This document shows positions 9,015-17,770 of a DNA stretch of 64,000 nt, piece after piece. The stretch is from contig NZ_BAAAUN010000002.1 of assembly GCF_039533965.1 (NCBI RefSeq), positions 186,001 through 250,000 on the forward strand, in the 5' to 3' direction. Within the stretch, counting starts at the first letter, position 1, and every line of letters begins with the position of its first letter. A program made the position numbers and the translations under genes. Origin of the DNA: Microbacterium luteolum. Lineage in GTDB: Bacteria > Actinomycetota > Actinomycetes > Actinomycetales > Microbacteriaceae. The notes under the pieces are model-generated. The model worked only from the letters and a program-made list of their open reading frames with translations, had not been told where the DNA came from and did no database searches.

Positions 9015-10937
9015 ATGTCGCGACAGCGTCAGGACCAGCTCCTCTCCACCCTGCTCCGTCAGGAGGGCTGGGCGACCGCGGCGAGTCTCGCCGACGTTCT
9101 CGGCGTCACGCCGCGCAGCATCCGCTCCTATGTCGCCGCGCTGAACGCGCGCACGCCCGGCGCCGGCGTCATCGAGTCGGGACCGGCGGGCTACCGCGCG
9201 GGGCCTGGCGCCCGCGGCGCCATCCGGATGCGGCAGACGGGGGAGTCGGCGCCGCGCGACCGGCTGCACGCGCTCGTGCGGACTCTGCTGGATCTGCCCG
9301 ACGGCATCGACGTCTTCGACACCGCCGACGAGCTGCATGTCAGCGAAGCGACCCTGGAGGCGGACCTCGTGCGGGTGCGCGGGCTGCTCGACGGCACCGA
9401 CCTCGCTCTGGAGCGCGACCGGGAGACGGTGCGGCTGCGCGGGAACGAAGCGGCTCAGCGCCGGTTACTCAGCCGGCTGGCGCACGACGAGATGGACGAT
9501 GCATCGTTCCATCCCGAGACCTTCCGCCGGGCCCTCTCCGGCAGCGCGGTCGCGGCGCACGCCGTCGGTCCGTTCAAGACCGCGCTGGTGCGCGAGCTGG
9601 GCGAGCTCGGCTACTACGTGAACGAGCTGGCGATCGCCGACGTGCTGCTGCACATCGCGATCGCGGCAGAGCGCGTCGCCGCGGGCCACGCGCTCGACTC
9701 CTCGCCCGCCGGAGCTCGGGAGGAGATCCCCCGGGTGGGGGCGGTCATCGCCCGCCTGGCCGACGAGAACTTCGGCGTCGTGCTCGGCGAGGGGGACAGC
9801 GGTCACCTCGCCTCGCTCGTGCTCACGCGCATCGTCGCCCCCGGCGAGGACGCCGCCGGGGACGTCGCACGCAGCGGCGTGGATCCTGCCGTGGAGGCCG
9901 CCGTACGGGCCGAGATCACCCGGGCAGCCGACGACTACCAGGTCGATCTCGTCGACGAGACCTTCGTGCTCCGTCTCGCGCTGCACGTGCAGAACCTCTT
10001 GCGTCGAGCCGAGGAGAGCGCGCTGACCCGCAACCCGCTCACGCGGTCGCTCAAGACGTCGTACCCGATGATCTTCGAGGTCGCCGTCTCGATCGCGAGC
10101 GGGCTGCACGACCGGGTCGGCACGCCGATCCACGACGACGAGATCGCGTACATCGCGATGCACGTCGGCGGACGGCTCGAGCGCAGCAGGAAGGCCGAGT
10201 CCATCCTGACCGCCACGATCGTCTGCCCCGGCTACTACGAGCTGCACGAACTGCTGCGCTCCAGTGTCGACAGGTCGCTCGGATCGGCCATCGAGGTCAC
10301 GAGCGTCGTCACGAACGTCGACCCCGACTGGGCGTCGTTCGACACGGATCTGGTGCTCAGCACGATCGAGCCCGGATCCGCCGGGGACCGCTTCGTGCGC
10401 ATCCAGCCGTTCCTCACCGACGCGGACGTCGACCGCATCCAGCAGGCAGCTGCGCGTCTCCGCCGCGGTCGGCGGCTCACGAGGCTCCGCGGCGAGCTCG
10501 CCCGCTACTTCCACGCCGACGCCTACGTCTTCCCGCTCCCCGACGAGGGCGAGGAGGCGATCATCCGTCGCCTCGGCGGGCTGCTGGTCACGGCCGGCCT
10601 GATCGGCGAGGACTACGTCGAGAACACGATCGCCCGCGAGCGGATGTCCTCGACCGCCTTCACGGATGCCCTGGCGGTGCCGCACGCCCTGCAGATGACC
10701 GCGAGCCGCACGGCGATCGCGATCGGGGTGACCGACGGCTCGGCCGCCTGGGGCGGTGGCCGGGTGCAGGTCGTCGCGCTCGCGGCGTTCAGCGAGAGCG
10801 ATCGTGCGGCGTTCCAGACCGTTTTCGAGCAGCTCGTCGAGGTGTTCAGCGAACGTGACAGCGTGCAGCGCATCGTGCGGCGCGGGACGACGTTCGAGGC
10901 GTTCCTCGACGAGCTGGTCGCCGTCATCGACGGCTGA
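9015..10937 (+). CDS. mtlR: PRD-containing PTS-regulated transcriptional activator (MtlR type)
   Basis: Protein of 640 aa. Order of domains: N-terminal helix-turn-helix (GWATAASLADVLGVTPRSIR), two PTS regulatory domains (the second ending IAYIAMHVGGRLERS), a GatB-like EIIB domain with cysteine in TIVCPGYYE, and a C-terminal EIIA-2 domain with His557 in LAVPHALQ. Such proteins sense the PTS phosphorylation state and activate mannitol or similar operons. It is divergent from the mannitol operon, so that is its likely target. ATG 9015 follows GGAGGGATC and is preferred over the upstream ATG at 8982. Confidence 0.9.
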   Translation: MSRQRQDQLLSTLLRQEGWATAASLADVLGVTPRSIRSYVAALNARTPGAGVIESGPAGYRAGPGARGAIRMRQTGESAPRDRLHALVRTLLDLPDGIDVFDTADELHVSEATLEADLVRVRGLLDGTDLALERDRETVRLRGNEAAQRRLLSRLAHDEMDDASFHPETFRRALSGSAVAAHAVGPFKTALVRELGELGYYVNELAIADVLLHIAIAAERVAAGHALDSSPAGAREEIPRVGAVIARLADENFGVVLGEGDSGHLASLVLTRIVAPGEDAAGDVARSGVDPAVEAAVRAEITRAADDYQVDLVDETFVLRLALHVQNLLRRAEESALTRNPLTRSLKTSYPMIFEVAVSIASGLHDRVGTPIHDDEIAYIAMHVGGRLERSRKAESILTATIVCPGYYELHELLRSSVDRSLGSAIEVTSVVTNVDPDWASFDTDLVLSTIEPGSAGDRFVRIQPFLTDADVDRIQQAAARLRRGRRLTRLRGELARYFHADAYVFPLPDEGEEAIIRRLGGLLVTAGLIGEDYVENTIARERMSSTAFTDALAVPHALQMTASRTAIAIGVTDGSAAWGGGRVQVVALAAFSESDRAAFQTVFEQLVEVFSERDSVQRIVRRGTTFEAFLDELVAVIDG

Positions 10938-10946
10938 GCGCGGCGA

Positions 10947-11210
10947 TCACGACCGCGGGTCGAGCACCTCCGCGAGCTGATCGAGCACCGCATCCGATGA
11001 CGCGGAGTCCGTCGTCTCCAGCACGACCGCGTCGCCGGTGCCGATCGCGAGGTCCATCACCGCCAGCACGCTGCTGAGATCCACGACCGAGCCGTCGGCG
11101 GTGCGGAGCGTGATCGTCGCCGTGTGCGCCTGAGCGAGGCGCACGAGCTCGGCGACAGGGCGCGCATGCACCCCGTTGTGAGCGCTGACGACGATCCGGC
11201 GGGTCGGCAT
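10947..11210 (-). CDS. Second HPr family phosphocarrier protein
   Basis: Protein of 87 aa with the HPr signature around His15 (SAHNGVHARPVAELV) and a serine at about position 47 (DLSSVLAV). It is clearly diverged from the HPr at 8250-8531. It starts 2 bp after the phosphosugar mutase stop on the same strand, so it is probably cotranscribed with mutase and nucleoside phosphorylase instead of with the PTS genes. Its 3' end faces the mtlR 3' end 10 bp away. It may be a dedicated HPr for another sugar system or a regulator; the sequence does not decide. Confidence 0.85.
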   Translation of the reverse strand: MPTRRIVVSAHNGVHARPVAELVRLAQAHTATITLRTADGSVVDLSSVLAVMDLAIGTGDAVVLETTDSASSDAVLDQLAEVLDPRS

Positions 11211-11212
11211 GG

Positions 11213-12883
11213 TCAGGAGCGCTCGTCGAGCAGTGCGCGCACGCCCGCCTCGAGTTCTGCCACGGCCGCCAGGGCGCCCTCGGCGGATTCGGCGCGGGAG
11301 TCGATGTAGACCTTGAGCTTCGGCTCGGTGCCGCTCGGGCGCACGATCACCCGGGAGCCGTCGGTGAGGCGGTACCGGAGGACATCGCCCGAGGGCTGCC
11401 CGGGAGCGCCCTGCAGCAGGTCTTCGGCGGAGGCGATCGAGCGCCCGGCGATCTGCGTCGGGGGCAGCGTGCGCAGGGCCAGCATGACGTTGCCGATGAC
11501 CGCGAGATCCTCGACGCGCACGGAGACCTGCCCGCTGGCGAAGTGGCCGTAGGTCTCGCCCAGCTCGCGGAGCAGGTCGGCGAGCGTGGCCCCGCGTCCG
11601 TGCGCCTCTGCGGCGAGTCCGAGGATCGCGATCGCTGCGGAGATGCCGTCCTTGTCGCGGACGGTCTCCGGGTTCACGAGGTAGCCGAGGGCCTCCTCGA
11701 AGCCGAAGGCGATGCCGGGTGCGCGGGAGATCCACTTGAACCCGGTGAGCGTCTCGTGGAAGTCGAGTCCGTGATGCGCGGCGATCGCGGCCAGCCCGGG
11801 CGAGGAGACCAGCGAGCACGCGAGGGACGCACCGGGAACACCGGCGGCCGCGCGTGCCGCGCGAGCGCCGAGCAGCAGTCCGACCTCGTTGCCGGTGAGC
11901 CTCCGCCAGCCGCCCTGTGCCGCAGCATCGGGGATGGCCAGGGCGAGGCGGTCGGCATCCGGATCGTTCGCCAGGATGAAGTCGGCCTTCGCGCGGCGGG
12001 CCGTCGCGAAGGACAGATCCATCGCGCCCGGCTCCTCCGGGTTCGGGAACGAGACGGTGCGGAACGTGGCGTCGGGGGTCAGCTGCTCGTCGACGACAGC
12101 GGGCTGCGGGTAGCCGGCAGCGTGCAGGATGCGCGACAGCGTCTCCCACCCGACCCCGTGCATCGCGGTGTAGACCCAGCGGAGTTCCGAGGCGCCCTCG
12201 GGAGCCGGTGCCACGGCCGCGGTCGCCGCCACGTACGCTTCGACGATGTCCTCGCCCGCGGTCTCGTAGGCGGTCGAGCGGGGGAGGGCGGCCGCGTCGG
12301 CGGCATCCGCGATCCGCTGGATGTGCGCGGCGATCTCGGCATCTGCCGGGGCGACGATCTGCGAACCCTGGTCGCGGCCGCCGAGGTACACCTTGTAGCC
12401 GTTGTCGTTCGGCGGGTTGTGGCTCGCGGTCACCATCACGCCGGCATCCGCGCCGAGATGGCGCACGGCGTAGGCGAGCACGGGCGTCGGGAGCAGTCGG
12501 GGGAGCAGGATCGCGCGGAGCCCGGCTCCGGCGAAGAGCTCGGCGGAGTCGGTGGCGAAGACCCGCGAGTTGCGGCGACCGTCGTAGCCGATCACGACGG
12601 TCGGCGTGCCGCCCGTCGACTTCTCGCGGAGATAGGCCGCGAAACCGGCGGCGGCCTGGGCGACGAGCACGCGGTTCATCCGGTTGCTGCCGGCGCCGAG
12701 CTCTCCGCGCAGGCCGGCGGTTCCGAAGGCGAGTCGCGTGCGGAACCGGTCGTCCAGGTCGGCGAGGGCCGCGGCATCGCCGCCTCCGGCCCGGGTGATC
12801 AGACCGGCGAGTTCATCCCGGGTCTCGTGGTCGGGGTCCTGTCGCAGCCAGGCACGGGCCTCGGCGAGCCGCTCGTCGTTCAC
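11213..12883 (-). CDS. Phospho-sugar mutase (phosphoglucomutase/phosphomannomutase family)
   Basis: Protein of 556 aa. The phosphoserine loop is in VMVTASHNPPNDNGYK, the metal loop is NDPDADRLA, the sugar-binding loop is GFEEALGY, and the C-terminal phosphate-binding RPSGTEPK is intact. The family interconverts hexose- or ribose-1-phosphate and the 6- or 5-phosphate. Adjacency to purine nucleoside phosphorylase suggests it may isomerise ribose-1-phosphate released by that enzyme, as in deoxy/ribonucleoside salvage, though hexose phosphates are also possible. The GTG start at 12883 overlaps the upstream stop by 4 bp. Confidence 0.92.
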   Translation of the reverse strand: MNDERLAEARAWLRQDPDHETRDELAGLITRAGGGDAAALADLDDRFRTRLAFGTAGLRGELGAGSNRMNRVLVAQAAAGFAAYLREKSTGGTPTVVIGYDGRRNSRVFATDSAELFAGAGLRAILLPRLLPTPVLAYAVRHLGADAGVMVTASHNPPNDNGYKVYLGGRDQGSQIVAPADAEIAAHIQRIADAADAAALPRSTAYETAGEDIVEAYVAATAAVAPAPEGASELRWVYTAMHGVGWETLSRILHAAGYPQPAVVDEQLTPDATFRTVSFPNPEEPGAMDLSFATARRAKADFILANDPDADRLALAIPDAAAQGGWRRLTGNEVGLLLGARAARAAAGVPGASLACSLVSSPGLAAIAAHHGLDFHETLTGFKWISRAPGIAFGFEEALGYLVNPETVRDKDGISAAIAILGLAAEAHGRGATLADLLRELGETYGHFASGQVSVRVEDLAVIGNVMLALRTLPPTQIAGRSIASAEDLLQGAPGQPSGDVLRYRLTDGSRVIVRPSGTEPKLKVYIDSRAESAEGALAAVAELEAGVRALLDERS

Positions 12884-13713
12884 AGGGCCTCGACCACCCT
12901 GGCCAGGAGGGCGGAGATCACCGGCTCGGCCTCGCGCCCGGCCTCGATGACCTCGGCGTGGCTGAGAGGAGTCTTCTGGATGCCGGCGGCGAGGTTCGTG
13001 ATGAGCGAGAAGCCGAGGATCTCCATGCCGGCCTCGCGCGCCGCGATGGCTTCGAGAGCGGTCGACATGCCGACGATGTGGCCGCCGATGTGCTTCGCCA
13101 TCTGCACCTCGGCCGGGGTCTCGTAGTGCGGGCCGCGGAACTGCGTGTAGACGCCTTCGTCGAGGCTCGGGTCGATGGTGCGGGCGATGTCCCGCAGACG
13201 CTGGGCGTACAGGTCGGTGAGGTCGATGAACGTCGCCCCTTCGAGCGGCGAGTCGGCCGTGAGGTTGATGTGGTCGCTGATCAGCACGGGCTGGCCGGGC
13301 TTCCACGTCTCGCGGATGCCGCCGGCACCGTTGGTCAGCACCATGATCTTCGCTCCCGTGGCGGCGGCGGTGCGGACGCTGTGCACGACCCGGCGCACGC
13401 CGTGGTCCTCGTAGTAGTGCGTGCGTGCGCCGATCACGAGCACGTTCTTCCCGCCGGGGGTGCGGATGCTGCGGAGCGTTCCGACGTGGCCCTCCAGGGC
13501 GGGCTTGGAGAACCCGGTGACCTCGGTGGCGGGGATGGTCGCGACGGTCTCGCCGATGATGTCGGCGGCCTTGCCCCAGCCGCTGCCGAGTGTGAGGGCG
13601 ATGTCGTGGTTCTCGACGCCGGTCAGGCGCGCGATGTCGGCGGCGGCCTGCGCGGCCACGTCGAACGGGTTCGCGGTCGGGTCGTCGAGGGGGTTGCTGT
13701 GGTTTTCGGGCAT
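12880..13713 (-). CDS. punA: Purine-nucleoside phosphorylase (trimeric, PNP class)
   Basis: Protein of 277 aa that cleaves purine nucleosides with phosphate to base plus ribose-1-phosphate. The phosphate-binding TLGSGWGKAAD, the ARTHYYED block, the base-site VLTNGAGGI, and the substrate segment RGPHYETPAEV followed by VGMSTALE are those of the trimeric PNP/MTAP family. The start ATG at 13713 is exactly 6 nt after a TAGAGT -10 hexamer, implying a leaderless message. It leads an operon with the mutase and second HPr. Confidence 0.94.
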   Translation of the reverse strand: MPENHSNPLDDPTANPFDVAAQAAADIARLTGVENHDIALTLGSGWGKAADIIGETVATIPATEVTGFSKPALEGHVGTLRSIRTPGGKNVLVIGARTHYYEDHGVRRVVHSVRTAAATGAKIMVLTNGAGGIRETWKPGQPVLISDHINLTADSPLEGATFIDLTDLYAQRLRDIARTIDPSLDEGVYTQFRGPHYETPAEVQMAKHIGGHIVGMSTALEAIAAREAGMEILGFSLITNLAAGIQKTPLSHAEVIEAGREAEPVISALLARVVEAL

Positions 13714-13719
13714 GGATCC

Positions 13720-13725
13720 ACTCTA
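13720..13725 (-). promoter_or_regulatory. -10 element of leaderless promoter for purine nucleoside phosphorylase
   Basis: TAGAGT on the minus strand ends 6 nt before ATG 13713, so transcription should begin at or next to the start codon. Confidence 0.6.
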
Positions 13726-13770
13726 GGAAGGTGCAGGCTCCGGGGCCAGGATTGCGGAAGAATGGATTCC

Positions 13771-15210
13771 ATGACTTCCACCCCTTTCGAGCGCACTCAG
13801 CGCGTCGCCGTCCTCGGCGGCGGTCCCGGCGGATACGAGGCGGCCCTGGCGGCCGCTCAGCTCGGAGCCGAGGTGACGCTGATCGAGCGCGTGGGCGTCG
13901 GCGGAGCCGCCGTCCTGACGGATGTCGTGCCGTCGAAGAGCCTGATCGCCACGGCCGACGCGGCCGTCGCGATCTCCGAGGCGAGCGACCTCGGCGTGAA
14001 CTTCTACGCGAAGGGCGACCACGGCAAGCCGCTGAAGCCCGAGATCGCGATCAACCTCGCCGCCGTGAACAAGCGCCTCCTCGCGCTCGCCGGTCAGCAG
14101 TCGGAGGACATGCGCTCCACTCTCCTGGACGCCGGCGTGCGGATACTCTCCGGACACGGCCGGCTCGAGGGAGCGAACGCCATCATCGTGTCGACCGGCC
14201 AGGGCGGGACCGACTTCGACCGCGTCGAGGCCGACACGATCATCGTGGCGGTCGGCGCCGCGCCGCGCGAGCTGGACTCCGCGAAACCCGACGGCAAGCG
14301 CATCCTGACGTGGACGCAGCTGTACGACATGAAGGCGCTCCCGGAGCACCTCATCGTCGTCGGCTCCGGCGTGACGGGTGCGGAGTTCGCCTCCGCCTAC
14401 ATGAACCTCGGTGCGAAGGTCACGCTCGTCTCGAGCCGCGACCAGGTGCTGCCAGGGGAGGACAAGGACGCGGCGAGCGTCCTGGAGAAGGTCTTCAAAC
14501 GCGGCGGCATGACCGTGCTCTCCAAGTCCCGCGCCGACAAGGTCGAGGCGGCCAAGGACGGCGTCACGGTCACGCTGTCCGACGGCCGCACGGTCGAGGG
14601 CAGCCACTGCCTGATGGCGGTCGGCTCGATCCCCAACACCGCCGGCATCGGCCTCGAGGAGGCGGGCGTCGAGCTCAACGAGTCGGGCCACGTCCGCGTC
14701 AACAAGGTCGCACGCACCTCGGTCCCGAACGTGTACGCGGTCGGCGACTGCACGAACTTCTTCCCGCTCGCCTCGGTCGCCTCCATGCAGGGACGCACCG
14801 CGGTGTTCCACGCGCTCGGCGACATCGTGATCCCGCTCGAGCTGATCAAGATCACCTCGAACATCTTCACCGCCCCGGAGATCGCCACGGTCGGCTACTC
14901 GGAGAAGGACGTGGAGGACGGCGTCGCCGACGGCCTCGTCTACAAGCTCCCCCTCGCCGCCAACCCGCGCGCGAAGATGATGGGGATCAAGGACGGCTTC
15001 GTGAAGATCATCGCCCGCAAGGGATCGGGCACCGTGATCGGCGGCGTCATCGTGGCGCCGAAGGCCTCGGAGCTCATCTACCCGATCGCGGTCGCCGTCG
15101 AGCGGCGGCTCACGGTCGACCAGGTCTCCCGGGTCTTCGCGGCGTACCCGTCGCTGTCGAGCAGCATCACCGACGCCAGCCGCGCGATGCACCTCGGCTA
15201 CATCTCCTGA
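13771..15210 (+). CDS. lpdA: NAD(P)H-quinone dehydrogenase, LpdA-like flavoprotein disulfide reductase
   Basis: Protein of 479 aa with the fold of dihydrolipoamide dehydrogenase: FAD motif VLGGGPGGYEAALAA, NAD motif VVGSGVTGAEFASAY and the FAD segment YAVGDCTNFF. The redox-active CxxxxC is absent, replaced by GVGGAAVLTDVVPSKS. This matches Mycobacterium tuberculosis LpdA (Rv3303c), which reduces quinones with NAD(P)H and is not a lipoamide dehydrogenase. ATG 13771 is preferred over ATG 13762 because GCGGAAG lies 10 nt before it. Confidence 0.9.
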   Translation: MTSTPFERTQRVAVLGGGPGGYEAALAAAQLGAEVTLIERVGVGGAAVLTDVVPSKSLIATADAAVAISEASDLGVNFYAKGDHGKPLKPEIAINLAAVNKRLLALAGQQSEDMRSTLLDAGVRILSGHGRLEGANAIIVSTGQGGTDFDRVEADTIIVAVGAAPRELDSAKPDGKRILTWTQLYDMKALPEHLIVVGSGVTGAEFASAYMNLGAKVTLVSSRDQVLPGEDKDAASVLEKVFKRGGMTVLSKSRADKVEAAKDGVTVTLSDGRTVEGSHCLMAVGSIPNTAGIGLEEAGVELNESGHVRVNKVARTSVPNVYAVGDCTNFFPLASVASMQGRTAVFHALGDIVIPLELIKITSNIFTAPEIATVGYSEKDVEDGVADGLVYKLPLAANPRAKMMGIKDGFVKIIARKGSGTVIGGVIVAPKASELIYPIAVAVERRLTVDQVSRVFAAYPSLSSSITDASRAMHLGYIS

Positions 15211-15212
15211 CG

Positions 15213-15256
15213 CACGAGAAAGGGCGCCCCGCTTCGGCGGGGCGCCCTTTCTCGTG
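15213..15256. terminator. Bidirectional terminator between lpdA and the biotin carboxylase gene
   Basis: Perfect 20-bp stem (15213-15232 with 15237-15256) with a TTCG tetraloop. An A-tract sits in the left arm and a T-tract in the right, so it can end transcripts from both converging genes. The stop codons of the two genes lie 3 and 8 bp from its edges. Confidence 0.9.
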
Positions 15257-15263
15257 TCGATCG

Positions 15264-17030
15264 TCAGCTGATGGTGAGCAGCTGATGCCCCGCCGAGACC
15301 GTGGCCCCGGCATCCGCGTTGATGTTGCCCACGACGCCGTCCTTGTGCGCCTGCAGCGGCTGCTCCATCTTCATCGCCTCGAGCACGACGACGAGGTCGC
15401 CCTTGACGACCTGCTGGCCCTCTTCGACCGCGATCTTGACGATCGTCGCCTGCATGGGCGATTTCACCGCGTCGCCGGAAGCGCCGGCGTTGACGGTCGT
15501 GGCGTGGCTGCGACGCGACGGCGGCACAGCCGCCGGACGACCGGTCGTGCCGGCCGGGGCGGCCACGCGATCCGGGAGGCTCACCTCGAGGCGCTTGCCC
15601 GCGACCTCGACGACCACCGTGTGGCGTGAGCCGGTCGACGTCGGCGATTCGAGTTCGCCGTCCCAGGCGGGGATGTCGTTCACGAACTCGGTCTCGATCC
15701 ACCGGGTGAAGATGCCGAACTCGCCGTTCTCCGCGGTGAAGGCGGGGTCGCGCACGACCTTGCGGTGGAAGGGCAGGACGGTCGGCATCCCGGCGACCTC
15801 GAACTCGTCGAGGGCCCGGCGGGAGCGCTCGAGGGCTTCGGCGCGGTCCTTGCCGGTCACGATGATCTTCGCGAGCAGCGAGTCGAAGGCGCCGGAGACC
15901 GAGTCACCCGCGGTGACGCCGGAGTCGAGACGGATGCCGGGGCCGCCGAAGGTCTTGAAGACGTGGATCGGACCCGGCTGGGGGAGGAACCCGCGGCCCG
16001 GGTCTTCGCCGTTGATGCGGAACTCGATCGAGTGCCCCTGCGGCGTCGGGTCGTCGTAGTCGATCGTGCCGCCGGCCGCGATGCGGAACTGCTCGCGCAC
16101 GAGATCGATGCCGGTGACCTCCTCCGAGACCGGGTGCTCGACCTGCAGGCGGGTGTTCACCTCGAGGAACGACACGGTGCCGTCGGCGCCGATCAGGAAC
16201 TCGCAGGTGCCGGCGCCCACGTAGCCGACCTCTTTCAGGATGGCCTTGGACGCGGAGTACAGCAGATCGTTCTGCTCCGTGGTGAGGAACGGCGCGGGCG
16301 CCTCCTCGACGAGCTTCTGGTGGCGGCGCTGCAGCGAGCAGTCGCGCGTCGAGATCACGACGACGTTGCCGGCGGCATCCGCCAGGCACTGGGTCTCGAC
16401 GTGCCGCGGCTTGTCCAGGTACTTCTCGACGAAGCACTCGCCGCGACCGAAGGCAGTGACAGCCTCGCGGGTCGCGGATTCGAAGAGCTCCGCGACCTCG
16501 TCGAGCTCGCGGGCGACCTTGAGACCGCGACCGCCGCCGCCGTATGCGGCCTTGATGGCGATCGGCAGGCCGAACTCCTTCGCGAACGCCACGACCTCGT
16601 CGGCGGTCTCGACCGGACCAGGGGTGCCGGGAGCCAGCGGCGCGCCGACCTTCTCGGCAACGTGGCGGGCGGTCACCTTGTCGCCGAGTGCTTCGATGGC
16701 GGCAGGCGACGGGCCGATCCAGATCATGCCGGCGTCGATCACGGCACGGGCGAACTCGGCGTTCTCGGCGAGGAATCCGTAACCGGGATGCACGGCGTCC
16801 GCGCCGGCGCGGCGGGCCACCGAGAGGATCTTCTCGATCTGGAGGTAGGTCTCGGCGCTGGTCGCACCGCCGAGCGCGTACGCCTCGTCGGCGAGCCGCG
16901 TGTGCAGGGCGTCCCGATCCTGATCGGCGTATACGGCGACCGAGGCGATCCCGGAGTCGCGAGCGGCACGGATGATGCGGACGGCGATCTCGCCGCGGTT
17001 GGCGATGAGCACCTTGGCGATAGCAGGCAT
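15264..17030 (-). CDS. Acyl-CoA carboxylase alpha subunit: biotin carboxylase plus biotin carboxyl carrier
   Basis: Protein of 588 aa, comparable to mycobacterial AccA3. The biotin carboxylase begins [20 protein letters not shown], has the ATP-grasp glycine loop [13 protein letters not shown], and the [15 protein letters not shown] motif. A C-terminal biotinyl domain carries the biotinylated Lys554 in [10 protein letters not shown]. It carboxylates biotin with ATP and bicarbonate; the carboxyl is moved to acetyl- or propionyl-CoA by beta subunits such as the one at 26774-28363. ATG 17030 lies 7 nt after a TAGGCT -10 hexamer, and the longer upstream frame is rejected. Confidence 0.95.
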   Translation of the reverse strand: MPAIAKVLIANRGEIAVRIIRAARDSGIASVAVYADQDRDALHTRLADEAYALGGATSAETYLQIEKILSVARRAGADAVHPGYGFLAENAEFARAVIDAGMIWIGPSPAAIEALGDKVTARHVAEKVGAPLAPGTPGPVETADEVVAFAKEFGLPIAIKAAYGGGGRGLKVARELDEVAELFESATREAVTAFGRGECFVEKYLDKPRHVETQCLADAAGNVVVISTRDCSLQRRHQKLVEEAPAPFLTTEQNDLLYSASKAILKEVGYVGAGTCEFLIGADGTVSFLEVNTRLQVEHPVSEEVTGIDLVREQFRIAAGGTIDYDDPTPQGHSIEFRINGEDPGRGFLPQPGPIHVFKTFGGPGIRLDSGVTAGDSVSGAFDSLLAKIIVTGKDRAEALERSRRALDEFEVAGMPTVLPFHRKVVRDPAFTAENGEFGIFTRWIETEFVNDIPAWDGELESPTSTGSRHTVVVEVAGKRLEVSLPDRVAAPAGTTGRPAAVPPSRRSHATTVNAGASGDAVKSPMQATIVKIAVEEGQQVVKGDLVVVLEAMKMEQPLQAHKDGVVGNINADAGATVSAGHQLLTIS

Positions 17031-17037
17031 GGTTGCC

Positions 17038-17043
17038 AGCCTA
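17038..17043 (-). promoter_or_regulatory. -10 element of leaderless promoter for biotin carboxylase subunit
   Basis: TAGGCT on the minus strand ends 7 nt before ATG 17030. Confidence 0.6.
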
Positions 17044-17108
17044 GCGAGAAGGCCCTCGATCCATTTGACGACCCTCCACAAGAAAGCCGGGAAAACGTCG
17101 ACGAGAGT

Positions 17109-17747
17109 CTACGACCAGAGATCGGTCCATCGGACGCCCAGCTCGCCCGCCAGACGACGGATCGTCGACAGCGACATGCCCACCACGGTCGAGGGGTCGC
17201 CGTCCACGCGGGTGATGAAGGCACCGCCGAGGCTGTCGACCGTGAAGGCGCCGGCCACGTGGAGGGGCTCTCCTGATGCGACATAGGCGGCGATCTCCTC
17301 GTCGTCGATGTCGTCGGCGAAGGTCACGGATGCGGCCGCGACCGCCGTCGCCTCGACGGGCGCGGCACCGGGGGAGACGCGGAAGACGGAGTGCCCGGAG
17401 TGCAGGATGCCGGTGGCACCGCGCATCTCCTGCCACCGCCTGGTCGCCTCGTCCTGCGTGTAGGGCTTGCCGTACACGCGACCGCCGAGCGCGAACATCG
17501 AGTCTCCGCCGATGACGAGGCCGTCGAATTCGCCCTCCTCGGACAGACGCCGGGCGACATCCGTTGCCTTGGCGCGGGCGAGCAGCAGCACGAGCTCCTC
17601 GGGAGCGAGTTCGGCACCCCGCTCGGCTGCGGCCGCGGCAGCGACGGCATCCTCGTCGACGTCGGGCGACAGGGTGAGGGGCTCGATGCCGGCCTGTCGC
17701 AGCAGCATCAGACGGGCGGGCGAGGTCGAGGCGAGGCAGACGCGCAT
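17109..17747 (-). CDS. maf: Maf family nucleoside triphosphate pyrophosphatase
   Basis: Protein of 212 aa. Maf proteins hydrolyse dTTP/UTP or modified NTPs to monophosphates and pyrophosphate. The N-terminal LASTSPARLMLLRQAGI contains the conserved S-x-R, followed by the metal-binding GGDSMFALGG and KPYTQDEA. ATG 17747 lies 7 nt after a TACGGT -10 hexamer; a GTG at 17756 is in frame but overlaps that hexamer. In mycobacteria maf sits between accE5/accD5 and accA3, and here it still neighbours the alpha subunit. Confidence 0.9.
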   Translation of the reverse strand: MRVCLASTSPARLMLLRQAGIEPLTLSPDVDEDAVAAAAAAERGAELAPEELVLLLARAKATDVARRLSEEGEFDGLVIGGDSMFALGGRVYGKPYTQDEATRRWQEMRGATGILHSGHSVFRVSPGAAPVEATAVAAASVTFADDIDDEEIAAYVASGEPLHVAGAFTVDSLGGAFITRVDGDPSTVVGMSLSTIRRLAGELGVRWTDLWS

Positions 17748-17754
17748 GTTCACC

Positions 17755-17760
17755 ACCGTA
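17755..17760 (-). promoter_or_regulatory. -10 element of maf promoter
   Basis: TACGGT on the minus strand ends 7 nt before ATG 17747. It shares 2 bp with the -10 hexamer of the divergent methyltransferase gene. Confidence 0.55.
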
Positions 17761-17764
17761 TCCT
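17759..17764 (+). promoter_or_regulatory. -10 element of RNA methyltransferase promoter
   Basis: TATCCT ends 6 nt before ATG 17771, implying a leaderless transcript. Confidence 0.6.
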
Positions 17765-17770
17765 CGAAGG

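Noticed and set aside
13771..15210. Dihydrolipoamide dehydrogenase assignment
   Set aside because: The CxxxxC redox motif is missing, so the LpdA-type quinone reductase is the better call.
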